Of a stretch of 64,000 bases of DNA, positions 1 through 7,997 are shown piece by piece. Position 1 is the stretch's first letter; every line of letters begins with the position of its first letter. The notes below the pieces were generated by a model. It made no database searches. It had not been told where the DNA came from and worked only from the letters and a program-made list of their open reading frames with translations. This DNA is from Devosia submarina (GTDB lineage: Bacteria > Pseudomonadota > Alphaproteobacteria > Rhizobiales > Devosiaceae): contig NZ_PYWB01000003.1 of NCBI RefSeq assembly GCF_003056345.1, positions 1 through 64,000 on the forward strand. Reading direction: 5' to 3'. Position numbers and translations under genes: made by a program.

Positions 1-1
1 G

Positions 2-226
2 TTCGGCTCCTGGGTTGAAGGAGCCAAAAGGGAACTCCTGAACCAGGCGATCCTCAACCAAGCCGTTGCGACCGGTGCCTTGCCGTTATCTCACCGCGCG
101 CACCCTCCCGCGCAGCGGGTTAGTTCCCCGGCCCCTACCCTGCCCTTCAAGGCCGCCATTCTCAAGGACAGATATGGGGTGGATTCCAGACCGTCTGCTC
201 TGAAGTTGCTATGCGCAAAAAGCTGA
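2..226 (+). CDS. C-terminal end of an unidentified protein (cut by window start)
   Basis: An open frame runs from the first bases of the window to a TGA at 224-226, giving about 74 codons without a start, so only the C-terminus would be visible. It begins FGSWVEGAKRELLNQAIL, which could be a helical segment, and then becomes proline- and alanine-rich. I do not recognise a family. It may be a genuine gene end or a chance open frame; the sequence to the left would decide. Confidence 0.3.
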   Translation, partial: FGSWVEGAKRELLNQAILNQAVATGALPLSHRAHPPAQRVSSPAPTLPFKAAILKDRYGVDSRPSALKLLCAKS

Positions 227-372
227 CGCGCGCCCTTCCTCGAGCCCGTGGGCAGCGCGGGTCAGCGTCGAGCCTGTCCATTCATCATCCAATCTCATGG
301 AGCGCGAGTTCACCGTACCACCTCTGAGCCAGACATCGCCATTCACGTCGATGAACACGATTCGGGCAGCCA

Positions 373-723
373 GTGTGCGGACAACCTCGGAACAGGATCG
401 CACGGCTCATCCTACGGCTTACCCTTGCGGCAATGCTGCTGGTTCCGGGGCTTGCCGCCGGCGCTGACGAACGCGTCGCGCGCATCCTTGAGCATGATAG
501 CAACGTTGCCGCTATTGATCGCTCGCGCGAAGATTTCTTCCCGATTACCACCACGGAGTTCGGCTTTTCGCCCGAGGCGGTCGAAGGGTGGCGGAGCGCG
601 GTTAAGTCGAAGATGCCCGGCGTGGAGCGCTTGGTGGGATCGGGCTCGTTGAGGATGCGGACGATCAGCAACTGGACAGTCGCGACCTGCACCTGGTCCT
701 GTCCTCCCGCAGCTTCTGGCTAA
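373..723 (+). CDS. Putative small secreted protein, possibly frameshifted
   Basis: The reading begins at a GTG and encodes 116 residues. Residues about 9-31 look like a signal peptide (IARLILRLTLAAMLLVPGLA, with cleavage plausible near AAGA). A polar stretch with EDFFPITTTEFGFSPEA follows. After about residue 88 the composition changes to Trp/Cys/Ser-rich and loses protein character. A second frame from about 634 continues open with more ordinary composition (EDADDQQLDSRDLHLVLSS), so the gene may have lost its frame near 630. I do not recognise the family. The alternative is a non-coding leader before the tRNA genes. Confidence 0.3.
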   Translation: MCGQPRNRIARLILRLTLAAMLLVPGLAAGADERVARILEHDSNVAAIDRSREDFFPITTTEFGFSPEAVEGWRSAVKSKMPGVERLVGSGSLRMRTISNWTVATCTWSCPPAASG

Positions 724-741
724 CTGAATTTCTTGGGAGTC

Positions 742-815
742 TGGAGCGGGTAGCGGGAATCGAACCCGCATATTCAGCTTGGAAGGCTGCTGCTCTACCA
801 CTGAGCTATACCCGC
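742..815 (-). tRNA. tRNA-Gly (anticodon TCC)
   Basis: On the minus strand the sequence reads GCGGGTATAGCTCAGTGG at the 5' end and closes with a CCCGCTCCA acceptor end, including an encoded CCA. The anticodon loop reads CTTCCAA, so the anticodon is TCC. The T arm GGTTCGATTCC is standard. The length is 74 nt. All arms pair by eye. Confidence 0.95.
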
Positions 816-1055
816 CCGGTCGGTGACCGACGCGAATGGCAATAGCGCGAGACGGCGGTGCGAAGCAAGCCCTCCCTGCTCACTCAGGGACAAACTGGTG
901 GTTTTCGCGCAGAGAAGTGCCCGCAGAACCGGGCTCTCTTTGGAAAACTTCGCAAGGGAGTCAAACGGGTGTTGACACACTCGGCGCAGACCACCATAAA
1001 CCGGCCCGACGACGCGCCCCGGCGCTTCGTTTCCTGCCCAAGCGACGTTGTCTGT

Positions 1056-1140
1056 GGAGGGGTGGGAGAGTGGTTAAATCCATCAGACTGTAAATCTGAC
1101 CGCTTAGCGTACACTGGTTCGAATCCAGTCCCCTCCACCA
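1056..1140 (+). tRNA. tRNA-Tyr (anticodon GTA)
   Basis: A class II tRNA of 85 nt with a long variable arm. The acceptor stem GGAGGGG pairs with CCCCTCC and is followed by an encoded ACCA. The anticodon stem-loop CAGACTGTAAATCTG carries GTA, and the T arm reads GGTTCGAATCC. It lies about 240 bp from the minus-strand tRNA-Gly, so the two are not co-transcribed. Confidence 0.95.
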
Positions 1141-1382
1141 ACGCCCTTCGGGGCTCCCCTTTCCGCCGGTTTGCAGTTCCCTGCTCCCGCAGGTGAATTA
1201 ACCAGTTCTTAACCGCGCACTTGCGGGCGGAACGCCTCGGGCCTAGGTCAAAGGCAGTTCCATGCATTTCTGCGCCCCCTCGCCCTGAAACGAGGTGGGC
1301 GCTTTTCTTTGAGGCTGTGGCGAGTACCGGTGCGCTTTGTCGGCGCTTGCTGGCTGGGGGCAAAAGCGCTAGGGCTGGCGCC

Positions 1383-2138
1383 ATGAGCTTCAACAAATTT
1401 CCGCCAAAACAACGCTACAATCCCGATGACGGCCCGGTGTACCTTTACGGGCTCCACACCGTGCGAGCGGCGCTCGACAACAAGAACCGCATCAAAAAGG
1501 CTCTGCTGGCAACGCCCAACGCCATGATGCGGCTTCGGGAAACCGGCGAGATCGGCAAGGTGCCCGTAACCGAAACAACGCCCAAGGAGCTGGACCGGCT
1601 ACTGGGCGAAGACGCCGTGCATCAGGGGGTGGCGCTAGAGGTGGATCCGGTTGGGCGGTTTGGTCTCGACGATATTTCGCCGCTCAAGCTGGTTGTCGTG
1701 CTCGACCAGATTACCGATCCGCACAATGTGGGGGCCATTCTGCGCACGTCTTGCGCCTTTGGGGCAGACGCGGTGATCACGACGGCGCGTCACTCCCCGC
1801 GTGAAACGGGCGTGATGGCGAAATCGGCGTCCGGGGCGCTGGACATGGTGCCCATGATCGAGGTGCGCAATCTTGGCGACGCGCTCGAAAAGCTCAAGAG
1901 CCGCGGCATGTTGGTGCTGGGCTTTGATTCAGAAGCTGAGGAGCGTTTGCAGCCGCGCGAGGGCGATCAGCCGCTCGTGATCGTGCTTGGCGCCGAGGGC
2001 AAGGGCTTGCGCCAGCGTACGCGCGAGCTGTGCGACGAGATGGTCAAGCTCGACATGCCTGGCCCGATCAAATCGCTCAACGTGTCCAATGCGGCAGCGA
2101 TTGCCCTCTTTGCCGCCACTGCGGGGAGAAATTCATGA
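1383..2138 (+). CDS. rlmB: 23S rRNA 2'-O-ribose methyltransferase, RlmB/TrmH family
   Basis: A 251-residue SpoU-class methyltransferase. An N-terminal RNA-binding part (residues about 18-95, starting VYLYGLHTVRAAL) precedes a SPOUT knot. SPOUT motif I is LDQITDPHNVGAILRT (about 103-120), motif II is VLGAEGKGLR (about 199), and motif III is PIKSLNVSNAAAIALF (about 228), which form the S-adenosylmethionine pocket. By family knowledge it methylates a guanosine ribose in domain V of 23S rRNA. The ATG at 1383 gives the usual family N-terminus; the open frame extends further upstream but without family features. Its TGA overlaps the ATG of the next gene. Confidence 0.9.
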   Translation: MSFNKFPPKQRYNPDDGPVYLYGLHTVRAALDNKNRIKKALLATPNAMMRLRETGEIGKVPVTETTPKELDRLLGEDAVHQGVALEVDPVGRFGLDDISPLKLVVVLDQITDPHNVGAILRTSCAFGADAVITTARHSPRETGVMAKSASGALDMVPMIEVRNLGDALEKLKSRGMLVLGFDSEAEERLQPREGDQPLVIVLGAEGKGLRQRTRELCDEMVKLDMPGPIKSLNVSNAAAIALFAATAGRNS

Positions 2139-2527
2139 GCCAGTTCTCGCCCTTTGCCATGGCGCTGCGCCTGTCCGGCGTGACGCTGGGCCAGAATGAT
2201 CTGGATAGCGCACTCAAGCAGCTGACCAGCCGCTATGAGGCCGAGGATGCCGAGCAGAGCTTTTATGCGCAGGTGGATGTGTCCGCCGACAATCCGGTGC
2301 GCGCCCTGCTGGAGCTGGCGGAACGCTCGGGGCCAACGATCTCGGCCATGCTCGATGATCGGCGGATCGGCAAGGCCGTGCTCGATCTGGCGTTTGATTT
2401 TCCCGATTCAGGCGAAGCTATGTCAGCCCGCCTGCCCGCCCATGTTGCCGCGGCCCTTACCGGGCATGGCATCGATATTGAGTTTTCCGTCTACCTCACG
2501 GATGTCGAGGAAGACGAAGAGGACTAG
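2135..2527 (+). CDS. Small conserved-looking protein, weakly DUF4279-like
   Basis: A 130-residue acidic cytosolic protein, no signal peptide. Its ATG overlaps the rlmB stop (ATGA), indicating translational coupling with rlmB. It starts FAMALRLSGVTLGQNDLDSA and ends HGIDIEFSVYLTDVEEDEED. The alternating strand/helix pattern and the terminal strand resemble DUF4279 proteins, but this is a weak by-eye likeness. No catalytic motif is visible and the function is unknown. Its stop codon overlaps, tail to tail, the stop of the minus-strand deacetylase gene. Confidence 0.75.
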   Translation: MSQFSPFAMALRLSGVTLGQNDLDSALKQLTSRYEAEDAEQSFYAQVDVSADNPVRALLELAERSGPTISAMLDDRRIGKAVLDLAFDFPDSGEAMSARLPAHVAAALTGHGIDIEFSVYLTDVEEDEED

Positions 2528-3402
2528 AGGGCGTCGCTGAGCGCTGGCGCATCGGCCGTTATGAGGGAGCGGCCGAAGACACCGTTATCCTTAGGCACGA
2601 GACGCACCACGGAATAGCCGCGCAGGCGCAGTTCGGCCAGGAAGTCCGGCAGCATGTCGACCGTACGCTGGTGGATGTCGTGGAAAAGGATGATGCCGCT
2701 GCCGCGAGCGTCAAGGCGCGCGAGGGTGCGGGCGGCGACTATGGCGGGCGTGTCCTTGTAGTAGTCCTTGCTGTCGATGGTGACATCAAGCACCACAAGG
2801 CCGCTTTGGCCGAGATTGGTGCGCAGGAACCCGCTTTGCGAGAGGTAGGGGAAGCGGAAGAACGGCGCAGGAGCCTGCCCGCTTCCCGCCAGCGCCTGGG
2901 CCACCGCGCGTTCGCCCTTGGCGATCTCGTCCAGAGCCTCCTGGCGGCCGAGGGTTTCAAGGTCCACATGGGCAAAGGTGTGGCTGCCGACGGTATGGCC
3001 GCGCGCCGCGACCTGCTGCGCGAGCCTTGGTTGCGCCTGGGCAGCGGAGCCCAGCATCAGGAAGCTGGCCTTGACGCCGAACTCGTCGAGCGTTGCAAGG
3101 ATCTTGTCTGTCCTGCCGGGACGCGGACCATCGTCAAAGGTCAGCACCACTTCGCCGGGCTGGAGCACGATATCGGCCGATGATGCGACAGCGAGGGTGC
3201 GGCCGCTCAGGGGTCCGGCGCTGAAGATGCGCCTGGGCATTTCTTGGTCGCGCACAGACACGGTTGCGGGCGCAATACTGGCCGTGGTGAGGGTCGTGTC
3301 CACAGGCTGCATCAGGGTTTCGTGCTGGCTGGGTGGCTTGGCACAACCGCCAAGAAACATGCCCGCAAGCACAAGAGACAAAGCAAAACGCGAAAGCACC
3401 AC
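2524..3402 (-). CDS. Polysaccharide deacetylase (NodB domain) lipoprotein
   Basis: A 292-residue carbohydrate esterase family 4 protein. A type II signal peptide ends in the lipobox L17-G-G-C20, so it is probably membrane-anchored facing the periplasm. The NodB motifs are present: TFDDGP (88-93, catalytic Asp and metal Asp), SHTFAH (140-145, metal His pair), RFPY, and ILFHDIH near the C-terminus with the catalytic His. The family removes N- or O-acetyl groups from surface polysaccharides or peptidoglycan in a metal-dependent way; the substrate cannot be told here. It stands alone, convergent with the rlmB pair. Confidence 0.88.
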   Translation of the reverse strand: MVLSRFALSLVLAGMFLGGCAKPPSQHETLMQPVDTTLTTASIAPATVSVRDQEMPRRIFSAGPLSGRTLAVASSADIVLQPGEVVLTFDDGPRPGRTDKILATLDEFGVKASFLMLGSAAQAQPRLAQQVAARGHTVGSHTFAHVDLETLGRQEALDEIAKGERAVAQALAGSGQAPAPFFRFPYLSQSGFLRTNLGQSGLVVLDVTIDSKDYYKDTPAIVAARTLARLDARGSGIILFHDIHQRTVDMLPDFLAELRLRGYSVVRLVPKDNGVFGRSLITADAPALSDAL

Positions 3403-3479
3403 GGCATGAACTCAGCAGGAAACAACTGAGCGCAGTTTTTGCGATTATGGTTAATATTCCGCTCGCAAGAGCTTAAGGA

Positions 3480-3950
3480 TTACTTACCTACAAGCGATTG
3501 CGCTCGCCGGGCGAGTGTATCGAGGGCGCTGAGGAAGGCAGAACGATCTGCGGGCCGGAAGCCGGGATTATAGCCCTTGATGTCACCAGTTTCGCGCAGA
3601 TGCTGCTTGAGGTCGCGCAGGGCCAGGGCCATGCCAATGGAGGCAGGGGTGAAGGGTTTGCCGGTGAACCCAAGCACGTGGCAGCCCTTGTCGATGGCCC
3701 GGCTAGCCAGCGGGATATCGGCTGTGAGAACGATATCGTTGGCTTGCGCGTGTTCGACAATCCAGTCATCGGCCGCGTCGGCACCGGACGAGACCACAAC
3801 GACACTGACCATGGGATCGCGCGAGGGGCGAATTCCACCATTGCTGACGAAGATGATGTGGAGGTTCAGCCGCTCGGCCACACGCCTAGCCTCGTCCTTT
3901 ACCGGACAAGCGTCGGCATCCACGAAAATGCTTGGTGCTGCCTGGGTCAT
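3480..3950 (-). CDS. YaiI/YqxD family protein (DUF188)
   Basis: A 156-residue protein that opens with the family signature FVDADACPVKDEA. It continues with conserved acidic and serine positions (VLTADIPLASRAIDKG, about 75-90) and GFTGKPF. The fold is NYN/PIN-like with clustered aspartates, which suggests a metal-dependent nuclease, but no biochemical role is established that I know of. The length is normal for the family. It lies 24 bp downstream of the RES toxin gene on the same strand and could be read through from that operon. Confidence 0.88.
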   Translation of the reverse strand: MTQAAPSIFVDADACPVKDEARRVAERLNLHIIFVSNGGIRPSRDPMVSVVVVSSGADAADDWIVEHAQANDIVLTADIPLASRAIDKGCHVLGFTGKPFTPASIGMALALRDLKQHLRETGDIKGYNPGFRPADRSAFLSALDTLARRAQSLVGK

Positions 3951-3974
3951 CCGTTTCGTGTCTCATCCATTGCT

Positions 3975-4481
3975 TCAAGCGACCGGGTGGAGCCGGGTAT
4001 CGAGGGCAAACGCCTCTTGGACCCGCAACGTATAGGCGCCGCTGGCGCGCGCGGCGGTAAAAACCAGGTTCCAGCTATTTGGCGATACCACGCTGGGGAC
4101 CAGCACGAATTTGTGCGCCTGCAGCAGGCTGTCGCCAAACGCTTGTTGCCCCGCGCTCGGCGGCCCGGATCGCAACCAGTTAGAATTGGGCAGATCGTCC
4201 GTCTGAACGACATGGACATCGGCCGGATTGGTGATGTGGAAGGACGTGAGCACATGGGCAACAGTGTCCATGCGCTTGAAGCCGCGATGGACGGCAACTT
4301 CCAGAATAGTGGTCGCCGGATCGAGCGCGCAGTAAACCGCGCGCACGCCTTGGCTGTTCCAGCGCCCGCCAAAGCGAAAGGCCCCTTCCCCGCTGTCCCA
4401 AGTCGGGGCAAACGGGCGCGCATCAATGCGCCAGCCTATCAGCTCCGTGCCGCCCAGGGGACCGGGAAGCGGTGGACTCAA
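3975..4481 (-). CDS. RES-domain toxin of a RES-Xre toxin-antitoxin pair
   Basis: A 168-residue RES-domain protein. The domain's conserved positions are visible: Arg18 (GWRIDARP), the FGGRWNSQG block at 37-45 with Arg40, Tyr50, and Glu61 followed by a VAVHRG motif. Characterised members (for example MbcT and Pseudomonas RES) degrade or ADP-ribosyl-transfer using NAD+, arresting growth. It starts at a TTG whose TTGA overlaps the stop of the antitoxin gene, so translation is coupled and kept below that of the antitoxin. The name follows from domain and context; activity is inferred. Confidence 0.88.
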   Translation of the reverse strand: MSPPLPGPLGGTELIGWRIDARPFAPTWDSGEGAFRFGGRWNSQGVRAVYCALDPATTILEVAVHRGFKRMDTVAHVLTSFHITNPADVHVVQTDDLPNSNWLRSGPPSAGQQAFGDSLLQAHKFVLVPSVVSPNSWNLVFTAARASGAYTLRVQEAFALDTRLHPVA

Positions 4482-4957
4482 ACGTACACCCCGTATTGGA
4501 TCTGGCCGAGAAAGGTTTCAACCAGCTCGGTGCCAGCAGCTGTTGCCAGAAGATCGATCGGCTTTTGCCCGTTGAGCCCGATAGCCGGTTCGCTCAGCCA
4601 TTCCTCGGCATCACGCTGGCTGCCCATGACTTCGGTAGCCTTGGCCAGGATCTCGGCAAACCGCCAGACGCGGCCGCTTTGATCGACACTGAGCGGCTGG
4701 CTCGGATCGGCCCGCCGACGCTGCAGTGTCCGCAGGCTCATGCCGATAGCCTTTTCGAGAGCGGCAGCGTCAAGCACCTGCAGGCGCCGCTCCAGCTGGG
4801 TTAGGGCGTCACCGGGCAAGCCTTCGAGCAGCATTTCATGCGCATCGAACGCCGTGCCCAAGCTACGCTTGAGCACGCGCGATCCGCCCAGCAGATGACC
4901 GACCCGGTCCAGTTCCGTGCCAAATGGCATTTGGGGCGCTTCAGCAAAGCCGGTCAT
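4478..4957 (-). CDS. Xre/MbcA/ParS-type antitoxin
   Basis: A 159-residue antitoxin. The N-terminal two thirds hold a degenerate Xre helix-turn-helix (AALEKAIGMSLRTLQRRR). The C-terminal third is the DUF2384 toxin-binding domain (VWRFAEILAKATEVMG, then AEEWLSEPAIGLNGQKPIDLL), whose C-terminus normally plugs the RES active site. The ATG has a GGAGG ribosome-binding site 7 nt upstream. It is the first gene of the two-gene operon, as is usual for this module, and probably represses its own promoter through the inverted repeat at 4968-5000. Confidence 0.88.
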   Translation of the reverse strand: MTGFAEAPQMPFGTELDRVGHLLGGSRVLKRSLGTAFDAHEMLLEGLPGDALTQLERRLQVLDAAALEKAIGMSLRTLQRRRADPSQPLSVDQSGRVWRFAEILAKATEVMGSQRDAEEWLSEPAIGLNGQKPIDLLATAAGTELVETFLGQIQYGVYV

Positions 4958-4967
4958 GATGAACCTC

Positions 4968-5013
4968 CGTCACGTGACCGACTTATAATGACACGTGACG
5001 CAAGAGGTTGCAA
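4968..5013 (-). promoter_or_regulatory. Promoter and operator of the RES-Xre operon
   Basis: A perfect 9-bp inverted repeat, CGTCACGTG at 4968-4976 and CACGTGACG at 4992-5000, is separated by 15 bp and flanks a minus-strand promoter-like element. TTGCAA (5013-5008) and CATTAT (4990-4985) are spaced 17 bp. Each arm contains the palindrome CACGTG. Bound repressor would cover the -10 region and start site, which fits autoregulation by the Xre antitoxin. The arrangement is seen directly; the binding is inferred. Confidence 0.65.
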
Positions 5014-5019
5014 CGCTTG

Positions 5020-6147
5020 TTAGTTGACGACGACGCTGCGGATGCTTTCGCCCGAATGCATCATGTCGAAGCCCTTGTTGATGTCTTCGAGACGCAGCGT
5101 GTGGGTGATCATCGGATCGATCTCGATCTTTCCATTGAGATACCAGTCCACGATCTTTGGCACGTCGGTGCGGCCCCTTGCGCCACCAAAGGCGGTGCCC
5201 ATCCAGGTGCGGCCGGTCACCAGCTGGAAAGGACGGGTGGAGATTTCCTTGCCAGCGGCGGCAACACCGATCACCACCGACTTGCCCCAGCCGCGGTGGC
5301 TGCATTCGAGCGCCTGGCGCATGACCTGCGTATTGCCCGTGCAGTCAAACGTGTAGTCGGCGCCGCCGATCAGATCACCACGGCGCTTGGTGAGGTTGAC
5401 GAGATAGGGAACGATGTCGCCCTCGATCTCGGTCGGATTGACGAAGTGTGTCATTCCGAAACGCTCCCCCCAGGCTTTCTTGTCGTTGTTGATGTCGACG
5501 CCGATGATCATGTCGGCGCCGGCCAGCCGCAGCCCTTGGATGACGTTGAGCCCGATACCGCCCAAACCGAACACGACGGCGGTGGCGCCGATCTCCACCT
5601 TGGCCGTGTTGATCACCGCGCCAACGCCGGTGGTGACGCCACACCCGACATAGCAAACCTTGTCGAAAGCCGCCGCGGCATCGATCTTGGCAACGGCGAT
5701 TTCCGGTAGCACGGTGAAGTTGGAAAAGGTCGAGCAGCCCATATAGTGAAAAATGGGCTTGCCTTCGAAAGAGAAGCGGGAGGTGCCATCGGGCATGAGC
5801 CCCTGCCCTTGCGTTGCGCGAATGGCGGTACAGAGATTGGTCTTGCCGGAGCGGCAGGAATAGCATTCGCGGCATTCCGGCGTGTAGAGCGGGATCACGT
5901 GATCGCCCTTCTTGAGGCTCGTGACGCCCGGGCCGACATCAACCACGACACCAGCGCCTTCGTGACCCAGGATCGACGGAAAAAGCCCCTCGGGATCCGC
6001 GCCTGAGAGCGTGAAATCATCGGTGTGGCAAATACCTGTCGCCTTGATCTCTATCAGCACCTCGCCGGCCTTGGGTCCTTCCAGATCCACTTCGACGATT
6101 TCCAGCGGCTTGCCAGCGGCGAAGGCTACGGCGGCACGAGTTTTCAT
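5020..6147 (-). CDS. frmA: S-(hydroxymethyl)glutathione dehydrogenase / class III alcohol dehydrogenase
   Basis: A 375-residue zinc-dependent medium-chain dehydrogenase, full length for class III. The catalytic-zinc region [17 protein letters not shown] and the GHEGAGVV motif are intact. The structural-zinc cysteines ([16 protein letters not shown]) follow, and the Rossmann motif [12 protein letters not shown] is near residue 200. It oxidises the glutathione-formaldehyde adduct to S-formylglutathione with NAD+, and can reduce S-nitrosoglutathione. No S-formylglutathione hydrolase gene is adjacent. The 228 bp between it and divergent manC must hold both promoters; I see no clear operator there. 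Confidence 0.93.
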   Translation of the reverse strand: MKTRAAVAFAAGKPLEIVEVDLEGPKAGEVLIEIKATGICHTDDFTLSGADPEGLFPSILGHEGAGVVVDVGPGVTSLKKGDHVIPLYTPECRECYSCRSGKTNLCTAIRATQGQGLMPDGTSRFSFEGKPIFHYMGCSTFSNFTVLPEIAVAKIDAAAAFDKVCYVGCGVTTGVGAVINTAKVEIGATAVVFGLGGIGLNVIQGLRLAGADMIIGVDINNDKKAWGERFGMTHFVNPTEIEGDIVPYLVNLTKRRGDLIGGADYTFDCTGNTQVMRQALECSHRGWGKSVVIGVAAAGKEISTRPFQLVTGRTWMGTAFGGARGRTDVPKIVDWYLNGKIEIDPMITHTLRLEDINKGFDMMHSGESIRSVVVN

Positions 6148-6375
6148 TGCGGATTCTCCTTAGACCATCTTTGCCCAAGCTTTCGCATGGGGCGCCGGGA
6201 TGGACAACCGCCTCTTGACCGATCGCGACAGCAGGTCGCCCGATTAACTCTGGGCACGGCCCGCACAAAGAAAACCGGTCTCCCCAATTGTTTTGCGCTC
6301 GTCTGGTCGGCTACATAGCCCCACAGCAATGCTGCTTTCGCAAGCGTCAGATCAACTCAAGTAGAGCCACCAGAC

Positions 6376-7803
6376 ATGCCGCAATTGATCGTACCCGTAA
6401 TTCTGGCTGGCGGACAGGGCACCCGTCTTTGGCCGATGTCGCGCGCCGCCCGACCCAAGCAGTTCCTTCAACTGGTGGGTACATCGAGCCTCTTCCAGCA
6501 GACGCTGCAGCGTGTGTCGGATGCTTCGCTCTATGCGCCCGCGATCGTCATCACCAATTCGGAATACAGGTTCATTGTCGCCGAACAGGCCGATGAGCTT
6601 GGTGCGCCCTTGGCCGGCGTGCTCCTCGAGCCCGTGGCTCGCAACACTGCCGTGGCCATTGCCGCTGCTGCCGTTTATGCCCGCTCCAAGTTCGGGCCTG
6701 ATGCCGTTTTGCATGTGCTGCCTTCGGACCACGATGTTTCAGTTGATGCCGGCTATACAGCCGCTGTTCTGGCCGCAGCCGAAGCTGCCGCGCGTGGCGA
6801 TCTGGTTACCTTCGGCATCGCGCCAACCCACCCGGAAACCGGCTTTGGCTACATCAAGGCCAATGCCGCCATTGGCGGCGAGGTCCAGGCTGTGGAGCGG
6901 TTCGTGGAAAAGCCGGATCGGGAGCGCGCGGTTTCCATGCTTGCCGATGGGGGTTACTTCTGGAACTCGGGCATGTTCATGATCGGGGCGGGAGCGTTCC
7001 TGGACGAAACGCAGAAACTGGCACCGGAGACGCTGTCGGCAGCCGAGCATTCCGTCCGGGAAGCCAAGTCGGACCTCGACTTCGTTCGCCTCGATGCAGC
7101 CGCCTTCGCCAGCGCGCCCAACATCTCGGTGGACTATGCCATCTTCGAAAAGACCGCGCGGGCGGCTGTCGTAGCGGTGAATTTCGGCTGGTCGGATCTG
7201 GGCAGTTGGGACGCGGTCTGGAAAACGAGCGACAAGGATGCTGCACAGAACGCTACCCGCGGTCCGGTAACGCTAAGCAATGTCAGCAATTCGCTCGTGA
7301 TTTCCGACGACGGGCACGTCGCCGTTGAAGGTCTCGACGACGTGGTGGTGGTCGCGACAAACGACGCGGTTTATGTCGGCAAGCTCACCGAGGCGCAAAA
7401 AGTCGGCGCCATGGTCAAGACCTTGCGCGCCAACAAGGAAACGTCAAACCTTACCGACATCCACAAGACGGCCTATCGGCCATGGGGCGGCTATTCCTCC
7501 GTGCTCAATGGCTCGCGGTTCCAGGTCAAGCGCTTGTTCGTCAAACCCGGCAAGAAGCTGAGCCTGCAAAAGCACCACCACCGCGCAGAGCACTGGATCG
7601 TGGTACGCGGCACGGCTGAGGTCACCGTGGATGGCACCATCACGATTTTAAGCGAGAACCAGTCGATCTACCTGCCCCTGGGCTGCACGCACCGGCTAGC
7701 CAATCCCGGCAAGATCGAGCTCGAACTGATCGAAGTGCAGACGGGCTCTTATCTGGGCGAAGACGACATTATCCGCATCGAAGACGAGTTCGGGCGCGCG
7801 TAA
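6376..7803 (+). CDS. manC: Mannose-1-phosphate guanylyltransferase / mannose-6-phosphate isomerase
   Basis: A bifunctional protein of 475 residues. The N-terminal nucleotidyltransferase carries the GGQGTRLWPMSRAARPKQF signature (about residues 12-30), the LPSDHDV motif and FVEKPD. The C-terminal type II isomerase cupin carries KTAYRPWGGY, KRLFVKPGKKLSLQKHHHRA and EHWIVVRGTAEVTVDG. It makes GDP-mannose for surface polysaccharide. It stands alone, with no polysaccharide cluster in the window, and is convergent with cysNC across a palindromic repeat. Confidence 0.93.
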   Translation: MPQLIVPVILAGGQGTRLWPMSRAARPKQFLQLVGTSSLFQQTLQRVSDASLYAPAIVITNSEYRFIVAEQADELGAPLAGVLLEPVARNTAVAIAAAAVYARSKFGPDAVLHVLPSDHDVSVDAGYTAAVLAAAEAAARGDLVTFGIAPTHPETGFGYIKANAAIGGEVQAVERFVEKPDRERAVSMLADGGYFWNSGMFMIGAGAFLDETQKLAPETLSAAEHSVREAKSDLDFVRLDAAAFASAPNISVDYAIFEKTARAAVVAVNFGWSDLGSWDAVWKTSDKDAAQNATRGPVTLSNVSNSLVISDDGHVAVEGLDDVVVVATNDAVYVGKLTEAQKVGAMVKTLRANKETSNLTDIHKTAYRPWGGYSSVLNGSRFQVKRLFVKPGKKLSLQKHHHRAEHWIVVRGTAEVTVDGTITILSENQSIYLPLGCTHRLANPGKIELELIEVQTGSYLGEDDIIRIEDEFGRA

Positions 7804-7854
7804 AGCCTGGTGACCTGCCCTGCCGAACTCATGGTCTGGCACAACATTTCCACA

Positions 7855-7936
7855 CCGTCATCACCCGGCTTGTCCGGGTGATCCATTATTGGGCCGGCGC
7901 CACTCGATTGCCCGGACAAGCCGGGTAATGACGATG
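7855..7936. repeat. Palindromic intergenic repeat, family A (paired arms)
   Basis: Two copies of a small palindrome in opposite orientation. ACCCGGCTTGTCCGGGT (7863-7879) is preceded by CCGTCATC; CCCGGACAAGCCGGGT (7911-7926) is followed by AATGACGATGG. Each arm folds on itself, and the two arms are complementary to each other. The same sequence recurs in the same paired layout at 29223-29312. It lies between the convergent manC and cysNC genes, where it could also terminate transcription. The remaining bases of 7804-7997 show no gene. Confidence 0.75.
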
Positions 7937-7997
7937 GACGGACGGATCCGGTAAAGTTGAGGTCAAACGCAATTCAGTGCGTTCGAGCTCGAGAGCT

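Noticed and set aside
3498..4682. 394-codon plus-strand open frame across the DUF188 and RES genes
   Set aside because: It runs antisense through two recognised genes and their junction, so it cannot be the coding strand.
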